Below are positions 21,001 to 31,445 of a stretch of DNA of 64,000 nt, piece after piece (position 1 is the stretch's first letter; the number at the start of each line of letters is the position of its first letter). The notes under the pieces were generated by a model. It ran no database searches. It had not been told where the DNA came from and worked only from the letters and a program-made list of their open reading frames with translations. Origin of the DNA: Bradysia coprophila (lineage: Eukaryota; Arthropoda; Insecta; Diptera; Sciaridae); NCBI RefSeq assembly GCF_014529535.1, contig NC_050738.1, forward strand, positions 6,862,140 to 6,926,139. The letters are read 5' to 3'. The position numbers and the translations under genes are program-made.

Positions 21001-23123
21001 CTGCAAAGCTCCCATTTCTCAATTGGAAGATATCGGCTCTCTAAATGAATTTCGAAAAACTGGAAAGTCTTTCAGAAGGGACACTACTGCGCTTAACAGT
21101 GTTGTATTTAATGAATACAGAACCAATTTCAGGATTACTTTTCAAAAAACTGTCATCTGACATGCAGGAGGTCATCTACATTGCAAATCGATAATTTTTG
21201 AATCCACAAAATCTTATATTTCCAAAGTATACATCTTGAAATGTCTTTAAATAATGTCTGAGCAATATTTTTCTTTAGCCGGCAACCACTTGTCAAATAG
21301 AATAAAACTGGTCCGAAAAGATTTGCCTTTTGTTCACAATGTAGACAAAAGTTCGACAGTAATGTTCCGAAAATAAATGTTAAAGATTCTCTTTTTACGG
21401 GAGTTGCAAAAGATTGTTTATAATAGTTATTTGCACCCTAGGGATGAACAATTAGAAAGTCAAGCTTTCACGTGAATTTTGGTAATCCAAAGAATTGTGA
21501 ATTGGTCTACTCAAGCAAAACACGACAACCGTTTTATGACAACTCATTGATACCTACAACAGTCAAGAAACTGCCATACCAAAAAATACCTCAGTTTCTC
21601 CGTTGCTGCATTTTTTGTATGGATAAAGCTACCGACTCGTCAAATAGATGTAGAGGTTTTGCTTGAATAATACATGAAATTCACTTCTAGTTATGCAAAT
21701 AACAATTTTAATAATTAAATTGTTCAATACCTAGAAAGTTCTATTATCCATTAGCGAAGTGATTAGCGATCAGCGAAAATATTTTCGCTAATAACATTCT
21801 AGCGAGCGCTAACGCTAGTAGCGACAAATTTTCAAAATTAGCGTCGCTATTAGCGGCGCTAGTAGCGACGCTAATGCAACCTTGGTAATGACACGTTTTC
21901 CTGCAGCAAGACAACAAAATGCGATTGTTAACCACGGAATTTTTTTTACTGGATTTTTACAGCAGTTAATGCCGATTCTCTCTGCGCAACAATAAGTTCT
22001 CTCTAAATATAATTATCTTGAATTGTTTACGGACATGCCAATCAAGCTTATTTGGAAAAAAAATCTTACGTCACCAGACACGCGTATAATCTTATCATGA
22101 ATGAAGTAATTTACTTACAGTAAATAAACATGCAATTGACACTCTCGCACAATAACAATGCAGAGTTAAGGCATACAAATAACAGCGCCAAAGTCTAACA
22201 TTGAGATTAGGTAGTTGTTTTTGATGACAATTTTCTTTTTCATTTACTAGGATTTCCAGACGACACTGGTGTACTCACTTCATATCAACGAGATCTATTT
22301 TTCTCGCGTGAGATTTTCGAAAGTGGTGACTTTCATAAATTCATTGACGGCATAATTGATGTAAATCAGATTAAGTCAATATTTTGGTTAAATTTTCACC
22401 AATCAAAATCCTCTTTCATAGATAATGTCCGTGGGAATGTTTAAAGGCTCAACACTGAAACTACTGCAACAGAGAAGAAAATCAGCAAAATTATTTCTTT
22501 ACTCGTTCGACTATGACGGTGAATTCACACGATTCGGATATGGTGCTGACACATCGAAATATCCATTTAACGGCGGCATTCACCACTCCAACGATAATCT
22601 GTACGTTTTTCCTTATCCGAGTTTTGCGTCACATTTAAATGAGAGAGACACAACAATGGCAAAGACAATGGTGGATTTTTGGACATCATTTGCTACAACC
22701 GGAGTACCAACATCTTCGTATTGTCCGAACTGGCCATCTTTTACGAGTATGCAGTTTGAATTTTATGGACTGTTATGATGAGAGGGTTGAGAGTAGTTTA
22801 TCTGGTTTCATTCTCCTAATTTTCATTTACGATTCAAGAACCACAAGTCACTCTCATCATAAGAGTCTGTTTCTTTGATTTTTTAATTTAATGTCCAAAA
22901 GACTCTACAATTCAGACTTTCGATTACAGCCATGTACGGGCCTTATCTTCACATTAACGAGAAATGTTCCATAGGATTGGACTTCATTGACGAATTTAAT
23001 GTTGGAAAGCGTCAGTCAGCGACAAGCAAGAGTGCCGTCTCCCACGCTGACTCATACTTCCTGGTCAATTTAGTAATTTTATTAAAATTAAGTCAGTGTC
23101 TGTTAGTGAGATTCAATTTTTAA
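15043..23123 (+). CDS. secreted carboxylesterase, eight exons
   Basis: Exons: 15043-15282, 15333-15482, 15548-16069, 16133-16304, 16367-16453, 22251-22360, 22422-22746, 22930-23123. All introns are GT-AG, and the joined frame gives 599 residues. The product belongs to the carboxylesterase/cholinesterase alpha/beta-hydrolase family, which hydrolyses carboxyl esters. Visible marks are a signal peptide (hydrophobic about 16-30), EDCLHLSIYT near 118, the oxyanion loop HGG at 142-144, the nucleophile Ser222 in FGQSAGAG, the probable acid Asp355 in KHDGSF and His482 in GGIHHSND. The usual elbow is GESAG, and Gln here occurs in some insect members. The C-terminus carries a hydrophobic tail (about 577-599), suggesting a GPI signal or membrane anchor. 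The ATG follows a CTTTCAG, so an upstream non-coding exon is possible. Intron 3 is 63 nt with no in-frame stop. The gene appears intact. Substrate and subfamily (detoxifying, juvenile-hormone or adhesion type) are not determined. Confidence 0.9.
16878..16950 (-). repeat. tRNA-like sequence, possible SINE head
   Basis: On the minus strand there is a box A-like GTGCAGTGGTAAGATC. About 27 bp later comes a box B-like GGTTTCAAATC within GGTCCCGGTTTCAAATC. The spacing suits a tRNA-type internal pol III promoter. No complete cloverleaf could be drawn, so a tRNA-derived SINE or decayed tRNA pseudogene is more likely than a working tRNA. Confidence 0.5.
17347..17512. repeat. 166-bp inverted-repeat MITE
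   Basis: The ends AATTCACACCGTAAGTGTG and the complement of CGCACTTAAGGCGTGAATT match imperfectly over about 35 bp. There is no coding capacity. It lies in esterase intron 5. Confidence 0.55.
17600..19255. mobile_element. 1656-bp DNA transposon with CAGGG ends, non-autonomous
   Basis: The terminal inverted repeats start CAGGGCGGCATGTGA, and the right end reads the complement TCACATGCCGCCCTG. It is flanked by a 6-bp direct repeat CATTAT (17594-17599 and 19256-19261). Subterminal blocks containing AGTTGG(T)TTTTCTCACTA and its complement recur near both ends, as transposase-binding sites often do. CAGGG ends are common in hAT elements, but those make 8-bp duplications, so the superfamily is open. 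No transposase frame remains. It holds a 107-bp tandem duplication. Confidence 0.7.
18747..18957 (+). repeat. 107-bp tandem duplication
   Basis: Two adjacent copies begin TTTATTG(A/T)TTGAATGTCG at 18747 and 18854. Both contain ATGAAACCTTTGCAGAAG and ACAGCTACCTGCGGCTA, with about 90% identity by eye. Confidence 0.8.
19262..20147. other. intronic repeat remnants
   Basis: No coding sequence. A copy of the CCTAGGTGTGTAATAA repeat lies at about 19945-19995 and copies of the GACCTCGG-type repeat at about 19845-20130. Confidence 0.45.
20155..20356. mobile_element. 202-bp MITE with 7-bp target duplication, copy A
   Basis: The left end CACGGCAGAGTAAAATAAAC and the inverted right end (ACTTTACTCTGCCGTG) flank a short non-coding core. 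The direct repeat GTTCCAA lies at 20148-20154 and 20357-20363. A second full copy is at 45204-45404. The insertion splits a dispersed repeat that reads continuously when the element is removed. Confidence 0.88.
20527..20643. repeat. fold-back MITE
   Basis: The arms GTCTTGCTGGGACTTTTTTG and the complement of CAAAAAAAAATCCCTGCAAG flank a 40-bp core. There is no coding capacity. Confidence 0.6.
20704..21884. mobile_element. hAT-like DNA transposon, 1181 bp, non-autonomous
   Basis: The ends are CAAGGTTGC and GCAACCTTG, and the element is flanked by a perfect 8-bp duplication GTAATGAC (20696-20703 and 21885-21892), the hallmark length of hAT insertions. Each end carries a cluster of about 150 bp of TAGCG and CGCTA motifs in both orientations (20711-20855 and 21752-21876). 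These resemble the subterminal transposase-binding motifs of hAT elements but are unusually dense. The interior (about 20860-21750) is AT-rich with only short frames and no recognisable BED finger or hAT dimerisation domain. It is probably a deletion derivative moved by a relative elsewhere. It lies in intron 5 of the esterase gene. Confidence 0.85.
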
Positions 23124-23128
23124 GGAAA

Positions 23129-23134
23129 ATTAAA
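23129..23134 (+). terminator. possible polyadenylation signal of the esterase gene
   Basis: ATTAAA lies six bases after the stop codon. Another ATTAAA, at 23081-23086, lies inside the last exon. The first full AATAAA is at 23555-23560. Which is used cannot be told from sequence. Confidence 0.3.
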
Positions 23135-24350
23135 TTTAAAAAAAAAATCAAACTCACAACCAGCGTTATTTTGCAATTAATTTGTCCACATGGATACATA
23201 TAATGCGAAAAGAGCCTTCAACAACAAACCCTTAATCACTTTTGACTGCACATAATCGAATATTGAAATCTGAAAACTGAAATACGCAACCCCAACTGTT
23301 ATGTGGCCTACACAAAAACCGTGGGACTTCTTACAAATTGCGTTAAACATTCAACCCAGTTAAGTACCTCTTTTGCTTGACTGAACTGTGTACTTAAACT
23401 ATACACATGCAATAACTGCACACACAATGTTCTTCTGTGCAGACATTTTTTTCCTCCTCGGCAATTTTTTTTTTTTATTTTCATTTGAATGTGCATACAC
23501 ACAGTGGATTGATATGGAAAGCACGGCGAACCATAATTATATCCAAGACCATTAAATAAAAGCGATCAGATTTCTGAATGGGTCCTTGAAATTTTGTATT
23601 TGCGATTCTTAAAATGAAAATAGAAAAAGGGAAAATAAAAAGTTTTGTGTAATTGGTGAGTATTTCAGAAGAGGCTGATGTAAAAATTTCTTATGCAAAT
23701 TTCATGGCACTTTTTTGTGAGTTTGTAATAGCGGTGTAATAATAATACATTTTTTCCTCATATTGTTTTGTTTCTTAAACTCATTGAGCAATTGACTTGA
23801 AACAGAACAATTTGTCAGGAATATCGTGGCACCGCAAGAAAACAATACTGGACTTTTACAGAAGTAGTTTTTCAAGTGTGCCGAAATTTTAGTAACCGAT
23901 TATCGAATGGCATTGTTTGTTAAAAAGTCTTGGTTGAAACAAAACACTATAAATATGAGACCATTTTTCTACGATTTTTTTTACATCGTCGAAATCATTT
24001 GTTAGAACTGTAAATCGATTTGATTGTTCGACTTTGTGAAAAATTAAGTCGAGAAAAGGGGACGATTTTTCATATAATTTGTCTGGCCTGAGCTACAATA
24101 ACTGGATTTCCAAAGAAGAAATTTTAGGTTCAGTGCAGAAAACAGAAATTTTTCGGAATTACATTTACCGAAACTGAATTAAGAATTGAAAAATTCGAAA
24201 AATGTTCCGAAAAATTTCAGAACTTTCCAGATTTTCCAGAATTTTTCGGAAAATTCGGAGTTTTTCAGAACTCAAAAATTTTCATACAAGTTTTTCAAGT
24301 AGTCTGCCACATTTCAGGTAAATTTCAATTTCACAGTACTGAAAATAGCT
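23135..24350. other. non-coding stretch
   Basis: No gene was recognised. 24120-24300 is low-complexity sequence rich in GAAAATTC and TTTCCAGA-type words. Confidence 0.45.
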
Positions 24351-24356
24351 CTAAGT

Positions 24357-24489
24357 AACGCACTTTAAGCATGAGTGGTCAGTTACAGAAAGTACTATGT
24401 TTTACATGAAAACTGTGTTTTACGTTTGTATAGTACACTGTCCAGTTTCAGTACTCTATTTAGAGTACCACTCAGGTTTAAAGTGTGTT
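24357..24489. repeat. 133-bp MITE, AACGCACTTTAAGC family, copy 1
   Basis: The left end AACGCACTTTAAGCATGAGT and the complement of the right end AACACACTTTAAACCTGAGT match over about 23 bp, ending in GGT. Related elements are at 37192-37349 and 44503-44640. Confidence 0.7.
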
Positions 24490-24824
24490 GTTCAGTCAGA
24501 AGTAAAGAGAAAAATGGAGTTGAAACCGAGTTTCGTCGAGTTTCAAAATGCCAATTCAGATTTTTTTTTTATGAAAGTTACGAAAAATTCGGAAAGATTT
24601 CCGAAAATTCCTAAAAAAATTCTGATTTTTTTACATTCTTCTGAGCTTTTTCGCAATGTTCCAGAATTCTTCTCAAATTATTTACCAAAAAAGTGAAAAA
24701 GCACGCAAAAAGTTTTTTAAGTTGATTTCTGGATCGAAAAGTGAAGACATTATAATCGAAGCAAGTATTTCTACTTGCGGCAACTTATCTCTATTGGTCG
24801 AGGTAATCCTTGTAAATAATTTTA

Positions 24825-25310
24825 CATGCCTTTGTTTTCCCTAGGTTCGAAAGTGGCTTCTTACACACCTAGGAAAAACAAGAAATTTGGTTTAGGTTTC
24901 TAAAGCATGTAATAGTTATCCATGCCTCTCAGCATCATAATATGCAAAATTTGCAAACTTTAGATCTATGGCATAAAACGTTGTATGAATCTCGGTTCAA
25001 AGTACTTAATTAGGCTCACGATGTGTATTATGATAATAACACATCTAGAATCTAACAAAGTACTTTGCACTCGATGTCATAATAGTATTTTACATGACTA
25101 GGGATAAAAAGTTGAAAAGTAAAGTTTTTGTGTGAATTTTGTTGATCCAAGTCGAAGTCGAGGTCAATAAACACACGAAAACTAGACTTTTCAACTTTTA
25201 TCCGGAGTTATATAATGGATTTTACATTCTTTTGAAACCTAAACCAAATTTCTTGTTTTCCCTAGGTGTGTAATAAGCCACTTTCGACCCTAGAGAACAC
25301 AGAAGCATGT
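24825..25310. mobile_element. fold-back element with CCTAGG-containing arms
   Basis: Inverted arms of about 85 bp (24825-24912 and 25227-25310) share TTTGTTTTCCCTAGG, CGAAAGTGGCTT and AAATTTGGTTTAGGTTTC. A nested palindrome of the GACCTCGG-type family lies at 25090-25205. There is no coding capacity. A single arm-like copy lies at 19945-19995. Confidence 0.65.
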
Positions 25311-25613
25311 AGATAAATCAGATAAATCCAGTTGTGTGTCCTTAACGATTTTTTGAATTAATTAAACTAGTAAGTATTTGTCACCTAGCTTAACGATAAA
25401 ATATTTTTACTGAAAGTAACTGATGACGATGTAAGCATTTCTAACTTTGCGCCATTATTGTTATAGAATGAAAAATTGGACACATGTGTGAGAGGATCGA
25501 TGAATTAGTACGATTAATGACGATAACAATGTAATTGTGAGAAACCCGTAGGGTATGATGAATTAGTTTAGTTAAGTTTGGGATAACTTTTGTAACCAAA
25601 ATGTTTTTTGTTG

Positions 25614-25672
25614 ATTCCAGGCGATTGCCATTGATAATGACTATGAAACGTAGTCGAAATATTTGGTAATAA
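25614..25672 (+). ncRNA. hammerhead-ribozyme-like motif, degenerate
   Basis: TTGATAA (25631-25637) is followed by a single T. The helix GACTA/TAGTC has a 7-nt loop, then GAAA, then the helix TATTT/AAATA. The order matches a hammerhead core, but two core bases differ from CTGATGA and the expected cleavage triplet is not in place, so this is probably a dead copy. It resembles the motif at 52395-52462 on the other strand. Confidence 0.35.
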
Positions 25673-25679
25673 ATACTAA

Positions 25680-27780
25680 TGAATGAGCACGAGCACTACC
25701 GACTAAACTTCCTTTAATTTCTAATCGCTGCTCAAAAACGCAAACTAAAACAGAAGCATGTAAAATCTTTGCAGCCGACCTTAACTTAACTTGATGTTAC
25801 GAAAGTTTTGAAATTATGAATTTTAGCCTTTCCTAGCTCACCGTAAGATGTTTGGTCCTGACGTTCAATGATTGAGAAAGAATAAGAAGAATTTTTTTAA
25901 AATTTTAATATTATTTTAACAGTCTTCCGTAGCAGGAGGAAGCAAAAATTTAGTTTCAGATCTAGACTATTTTATATTAGTTTGGGTAATAAATAAAACA
26001 GCAGCTGTAACCGCTGCAAAACTTAATGAACATTTTCTTTTTCATACTGAAAATATTCGAGTAGAGGAAGCATGTGTTCATATCTGCAAAAGTACATTCA
26101 CCCAAGAATGTTTGGTATTATTGGAATGCTAAGATTGAGGCTATGTGAACCGTATAGGTTATGTAGGGCTATCATGAGCCGAGAAATTTGCTGAAAACGA
26201 TTCTACGGTTCCTAGGCACATAAAATTGACTCTATTGAAAATGGATCAAACTTTGTCAGACTGTTTTTCAAAAGTATTATTAATATGATGTTGAATAGAA
26301 CCGTAAGCAAAATTTCGAAGAAACGAATCTGACCTAACTATAATTTGCTCACTTTTTCAGATACTCTGTGTATTTGGAAAAAGTGAGAAAAGTGAGTCAG
26401 AAATATCCCTTGGAATATTTCAGAGTTAAAATTCGCTAAAATTTACCGTGAACCTGAAACTAACATTTAGAAAAAAAAACTAACCTCACTTGAGCCTGGT
26501 TCCAATCAAACCTTCTAGGTCGAATTATCTGAAATTTTCATACAAGTTTTTCAGGCCACATTTCAGGCCAACTTCGACCAATCACTACCGACTCGAACCA
26601 CTCAACTTATTTCAGTTTCAGATCAATTCATTCAAGTCAGGTCAAATTTTATCACATAAAGTTCACGCATTTTGAGTTTTTGGAAAACAATATACAGGAA
26701 TGTAAACAGCACTTGCCGTTACTGTCAGCGGTGATGAGTATCTTGCAAATATTTGTCTCAGTTCTTCCATCTAATATGAATAACATTTCTTGTGTGAAAA
26801 TTTCGGAAATAATCTCCGCCAGACACTACAGTTGCGTAATCCATATCTTTAAACTGTGAGAGTTCATGTTTTTGAGTAAATAAAGATTTGAATTGAATAA
26901 AATATGTGTAACGCACAGACTGATTCAAGTGTTTACTCAATCTGTTTCATAATATGATAAGCTGACTGGCACGATACAGTCTAAACTAAACACTATTGTA
27001 ATCACCAAACGTATGAAAACATCTAACGTTAGCAAACAAAGCATTTTCGTGCTACAAATACACACATAAAGATACAGTTTCTTCCGTATTACTCTAAATA
27101 ATAGCTTAAAAGCTCTTATACGCTAAAGTTCTAGCGAAAAACAAAAATTCATTTGTTCCATCAAAAGGCTTTATGTTGCGCGACTCCATTCAATATAATA
27201 ACGATGCTACAAACATTCACTCTCGGCAACTAGCAACGTTTCGAGGAACACAGTTATTGTCTTAGTGGATTGGCAAGAATTGTCTACTTTTTTACTCTTC
27301 GAATAAAGTGTTGAAACAATGAGGCTTTGTTGGATTTTCGAATATTTCTGTATGCTTCATAATGTTTGCAGAAAGCTTAAGGAAAATAGGCTATTGTCTC
27401 ATTGGAAAATGGATTATAATGAAAATTGTAAATGAAAATTTTGTATGAATTTTCATTGAAAATGAACGTAGTGATGTCGCCGGTGATGTTGTCAGTAAAT
27501 CTTTAAAGTTTGTTTAGTGGTACTTACAATTTTAAAGTATTTAAGAAACTCTCGCAATTAATAGCGCAATTTTATACGAAAAAGACACACAGCAAATGCT
27601 GTCTGGTTCGTTCTCCTCTCTGGAAAATAAATTTTTAACTTTTCCCATTACAATATCTTTCGCCTTTTTAAAATCTTCCGAAAAAGTTTCGGTTTTTAAG
27701 AGGAAAACTGACCCAACAGCTTATCAATATAATCAACTCAACTCATGTCCTCAGAAGGTACAGCTGATGCGGCACTTAAT
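25680..27780. other. non-coding stretch
   Basis: No gene is supported. A small cluster of TCAGGTCAA-type words lies near 26560-26640. Confidence 0.4.
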
Positions 27781-27799
27781 GACACGCTTCTAATGCATG

Positions 27800-28345
27800 A
27801 TCGTTTGATGAGTAACACTACCATGCCGTGTGGCCGTTTTTTCACACTATGTCAAATGGCTTGCTGTCTCACATCAGCTAATTTTGTATACTTTCTACAT
27901 AATCAAGAATGTCTTTTTTATGTTGTCTCTCTCTCAATGTCTATCTCTTTCTTTTTTTGGATCAGGTGACTATCAGGTTTTTTCCTAAAGTGGAAGTAAA
28001 TAGCTATTTCCACCGTCATCGCTATCGGTGAGCCTACATTTGAGAACCTGTGACTTGTAATATTCCATACGCAATGCGGCAGAAGATTCACATCACCAGG
28101 ATTTCTGCATTCATCTTGACAAAATATACGATGTTATGTAACTGGTATAGCTGTTTTGGACATGACTTGTTGTCTCACGTCAGCTGTTTAGCGTATAACT
28201 TTTTTAAGTTTAATAACTTTGTCTCTCTCTCTCTCTCTACCTATCTATCTCAATTTTTGTTTACGTAACTGTGGTTTTTTCCTAAAGTAGAAGCAAATTG
28301 TAATGTCTACCGTTATCGGTACCTTTTATAACCTTCGGCGGACAT
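27800..28345 (+). repeat. diverged direct duplication of about 280 bp
   Basis: Two copies (about 27800-28045 and 28085-28345) share TTGTCTCAC(A/G)TCAGCT, a TC-rich run, TTTTTTCCTAAAGT(G/A)GAAG and ACCGT(C/T)ATCG in the same order. A (TC)n run lies at about 28220-28240. Confidence 0.55.
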
Positions 28346-28449
28346 CTTGACAAAATCATTTCCACTAAGTCTTGAAACCAATTATTGTTAGGCACGCCCG
28401 TGGTAACATTTATCATCACACTTTCAAAGTCAGCTGTGATTCAAACACC

Positions 28450-28569
28450 AGCTACACATAGCGACGCAAAGAAGACCTTATTCAAATTTTTCCTTTGTTT
28501 TACTGTCAAATGTGACAGCAGAACAAAAGAGAATTTTGAATTAGGTCTCTCGCGTTGCTATGTGTAGCT
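28450..28569. repeat. 120-bp hairpin MITE
   Basis: Nearly the whole sequence is one inverted repeat. GCTACACATAGCGACGC pairs with GCGTTGCTATGTGTAGC, and the arms continue to a centre near CTGTCAAATGTGACAG. The arms are about 55 bp. Confidence 0.8.
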
Positions 28570-28599
28570 TCAGTTTCTACTTCAGATGATTCGCCAGAT

Positions 28600-29480
28600 G
28601 ATGAATATTAACTACTTTCACTTCATATGCCTTCTCACTCTGAGAGGGAGCGAGAGAACCGATTGTTGCTCATGAAAAACGTATTGATTAACGACTAATG
28701 ACGAGCCGGCGAAATAATCAGAAGAAAGATTATCGAATTTTTTTGCATGGACTTTGCAATTGGGGAAGGACTACGATCAAAGGTCAATTTTTTGACGCGC
28801 TTGTCAGTGAAGGCAAAATGTCTAGGAGTTTTTTTAAAAACGTTAAGTGGATGGAAATTTACTGTCACGTTTTCATGGTAGCCATTTTGAAGCGATGGAA
28901 GAAAGGCACACCTATTTTGTGCTTTTTTACTTTTGGAACTGCTTCTACTATTTCGTTTGAATTACATAGGTGAATTGTTTTGCAGATTAAGATGAGGCGA
29001 ATTATGTAATTCTTCTATGACTTCCACTGTGGACATAGATCCACTGTGGTCAAACAAAAAAACAACCGTATCCCATTCAAGCTAATAAATCCGTCGATTT
29101 GTCAGATAAACCGTTTTTTCATGCTTTGAGTATAAGTTTCAGAATTTATCTCGTAATTTAGGTCCTCAGCGTGGAAAGTTGTATACGCATCTGTTGTGGA
29201 CGGTTTATTTTAGGCACTTTTCGCTTGTCCCAAATTGTCGAAAATATACCGTACACCACAGATACACAAATAACTATTACGTCAGCCCTCCAGCAAGTAA
29301 AATGTTTTCCGGTTTTTGAAATAATGAGCTTGGCGCAAAAATAAAATTTCAATAATTTCTGACGATCTTACCTTACCGTTCTTGCATCATCGTACGTTTT
29401 TCAGTTACACGAGCAAAGAATGTGTTTTACAAATTCTTGTGGAGATTATATAATCAAAAAACAGAGCCGATATGTTGAGT
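28600..29480. other. non-coding stretch
   Basis: No gene or strong repeat was recognised. Confidence 0.4.
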
Positions 29481-29662
29481 AATAAATAATTTGATTTTTA
29501 TTAACAATTACATAAATCTAGTAGATATACACATTTGCACTTGAACTTAATACACAAGTTACATAAGATACTTTTAACATTATTAAACACAAACCAGGAC
29601 GAAATCTCCATTTGTCATACTTTATGCAGCTGTTGTAATGGAGACATTGACTCGAGTATTCT

Positions 29663-30048
29663 TCAATAGAGGATATTTCTTCTCTGTGTGCCTGGTGCTT
29701 CAATGTTTAACGTCTTGGTGTGTTTCACGAGCCGGACGTTGTTGCCATCTTCGATTGTCCTCCAATAGACCGTTTTCACAGCTTTGCGACTGGCAATAAA
29801 CCGAGTTACTGTAGCAAATATCATTTTTAATAAACTTTTTGATATATCTCTTTAAACAGAACGTCTGAACTAATTGAACTTCGGGAGCGTTTTGAGTGAG
29901 CTCCGTTCAGCACAATGTGCTTTATACGATTCACACTCAGCCCGAAAACCGCTAATTTTCGGATTTTTTTGTTATTGTTTTTGGAGGCATTTTTTTTATC
30001 ATCACTCATAATTTTTCGTATGCTTAAAAATATAAAAAAGTTTTCCAT
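29663..30048 (-). CDS. possible small gene, two adjacent short frames
   Basis: The minus strand holds a 73-codon frame (30048-29827; a second ATG at 30009 starts MSDDKKNASK). It is followed directly, in another frame, by a 53-codon frame (29824-29663) starting MIFATVTRFIASRKAV. An AATAAA on the same strand near 29495 could end a transcript. The first frame is basic and contains LSVNRIKHIV followed by ISSDVLF. That spacing loosely recalls the first two helices of histone-fold proteins of the CHRAC/Pol-epsilon type. The resemblance is weak and was judged by eye. The two frames could be joined by an indel or a missed intron, or may be unrelated. I do not recognise the gene, and it may be non-coding. 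Confidence 0.22.
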
Positions 30049-30795
30049 TTGAATTATTCCATGACGTCGGTCGGTTTGTAATGAATGAGTATAAAATCAA
30101 AAAAATTTGTATGGGATAGGTAATGGTTAATCAGAACACCAGTCACCATGTGAGCGGCTGATTTCTTCGTGACATTTTTCATGAAAATCATTGTCTTATC
30201 AGGCAGACCTATTTGTTTACCAGTGTTGTTCTGTTCAAGTTTTATAACACCAGAGCACAATGTCTATAAAGTTAATTCACATCTGTTTTTTGTTTTTGTT
30301 GTCATAAGAAGTATATTTTTAATCGTTCATTCAAATGCGGGTCTAAATATATAAAAAAAAATAATAAATTGGAACCAGACAATGCAGTGATAATAATATA
30401 CTGATAGTGTAAGTGTAATTATTTCCTCAAGATTGGAATTAATGGAATTTTACAATAATTGATTTAGTTTGGAGTATTAGAGTCAAGGTTGTATACAATT
30501 CAATCAGACTTTTGTATTTTGATTAAGGTTGGTTCTCTTACAGTGATTTTGTAACTACGTTTAATCTAACACTTGACGAATGTCTATCTCGTCCCGAATT
30601 TGCAAAAACAGATTTTTCTTGAAGTAAGTATGAGTTTCTTCGCATTCTCATTAAACATTCTGGAAACAGTTAAGATGTGGGGTCAAGATTTGTAAAAAAA
30701 AGGAGCGTTGGCTCGGGTCTTAAAAACGAAAACGACAAAATTTTGAACGGAGCTTGGTTTTGCTTTGATTAAGATTTGTAGCCCACATTTGGGTC

Positions 30796-31100
30796 AAGAA
30801 ATGTTATATTTTTGATGACAATTTTGCCTCGCAATTTTGCAAAAAAAAACTTCGTTTGGTGTTGAAATGTGTTATTTTTGAATAAAAAATAGAAAGGTTT
30901 GTGATGTGGTAACCTAGGTTAGAGACAACTCAATGGTTCCCGAAAATTGACACAAATTTTGAGTTTTCTCAGACCTACCTGGTGATTGAACCCACAAACA
31001 TTTCTATGTTTTATTCAATCCTAACACATTTCAACCCCAAACGATGTTTCCAAAAAGGATGCGAGTGCAAAATTATCGTCAAAAATGTTACACTTGACAA
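30796..31100. repeat. 305-bp fold-back element
   Basis: Arms at 30796-30922 and 30970-31100 are inverted copies. Shared words include GTTGAAATGTGTTA, GAATAAAA, ATAGAAA and GGTTTGTG. There is no coding capacity. Confidence 0.7.
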
Positions 31101-31408
31101 GTGAAGATTCCTTTTAATGGGAGACGAGAGAAAGTTGAAAGGTCATCGGGTTCTCATATTTTTTTTATCCTTTTCTTGAAAGGTTTAGGGGCTACTTTAA
31201 AATCCCTTACACTCACCTCAAAATAGCTATCAAGAAATTCAGGTCTGTCCTACTTGTTTCTCATAATGAACCTTGGCTTTCAAATGTCAATTTTTGACAT
31301 ACACATTCTTAAAATCGACTTTTAACCGTGAAGCCATGATAGCGAATGATGACCAAATGGAAGAAAATGTAGAAGACAGCATGATCTACATTTTGCTTCA
31401 TTTGAACC

Positions 31409-31445
31409 GCTCCTGTCTGGTTTGTTTTACTCTGTAGTGGTTCCA
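31409..31445. repeat. fragment of the CACGGCAGAG MITE family
   Basis: GCTCCTGTCTGGTTTGTTTT followed by ACTCTGTAGTGG matches the right end of the element at 20155-20356. Confidence 0.6.

Larger units (their letters stand above)
16454..22250 (+). other. intron 5 of the esterase gene, transposon-filled
   Basis: The donor is GTAAGT after ATG-G and the acceptor is CATTTACTAG before GATTTCC. The flanking exons join in phase 1 to give FM-G-FPDD. All other introns of the gene are 50-183 nt. This one is 5797 nt and contains a tRNA-like sequence, three DNA transposons and several fold-backs, which account for much of its length. Confidence 0.85.

Noticed and set aside
22747..22778. Esterase C-terminus at the TGA 22776-22778
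   Set aside because: Splicing at A/GTATGC to CC-ATG at 22930 restores the family's YGPYLHIN segment, so the nearby stop belongs to intron 7.
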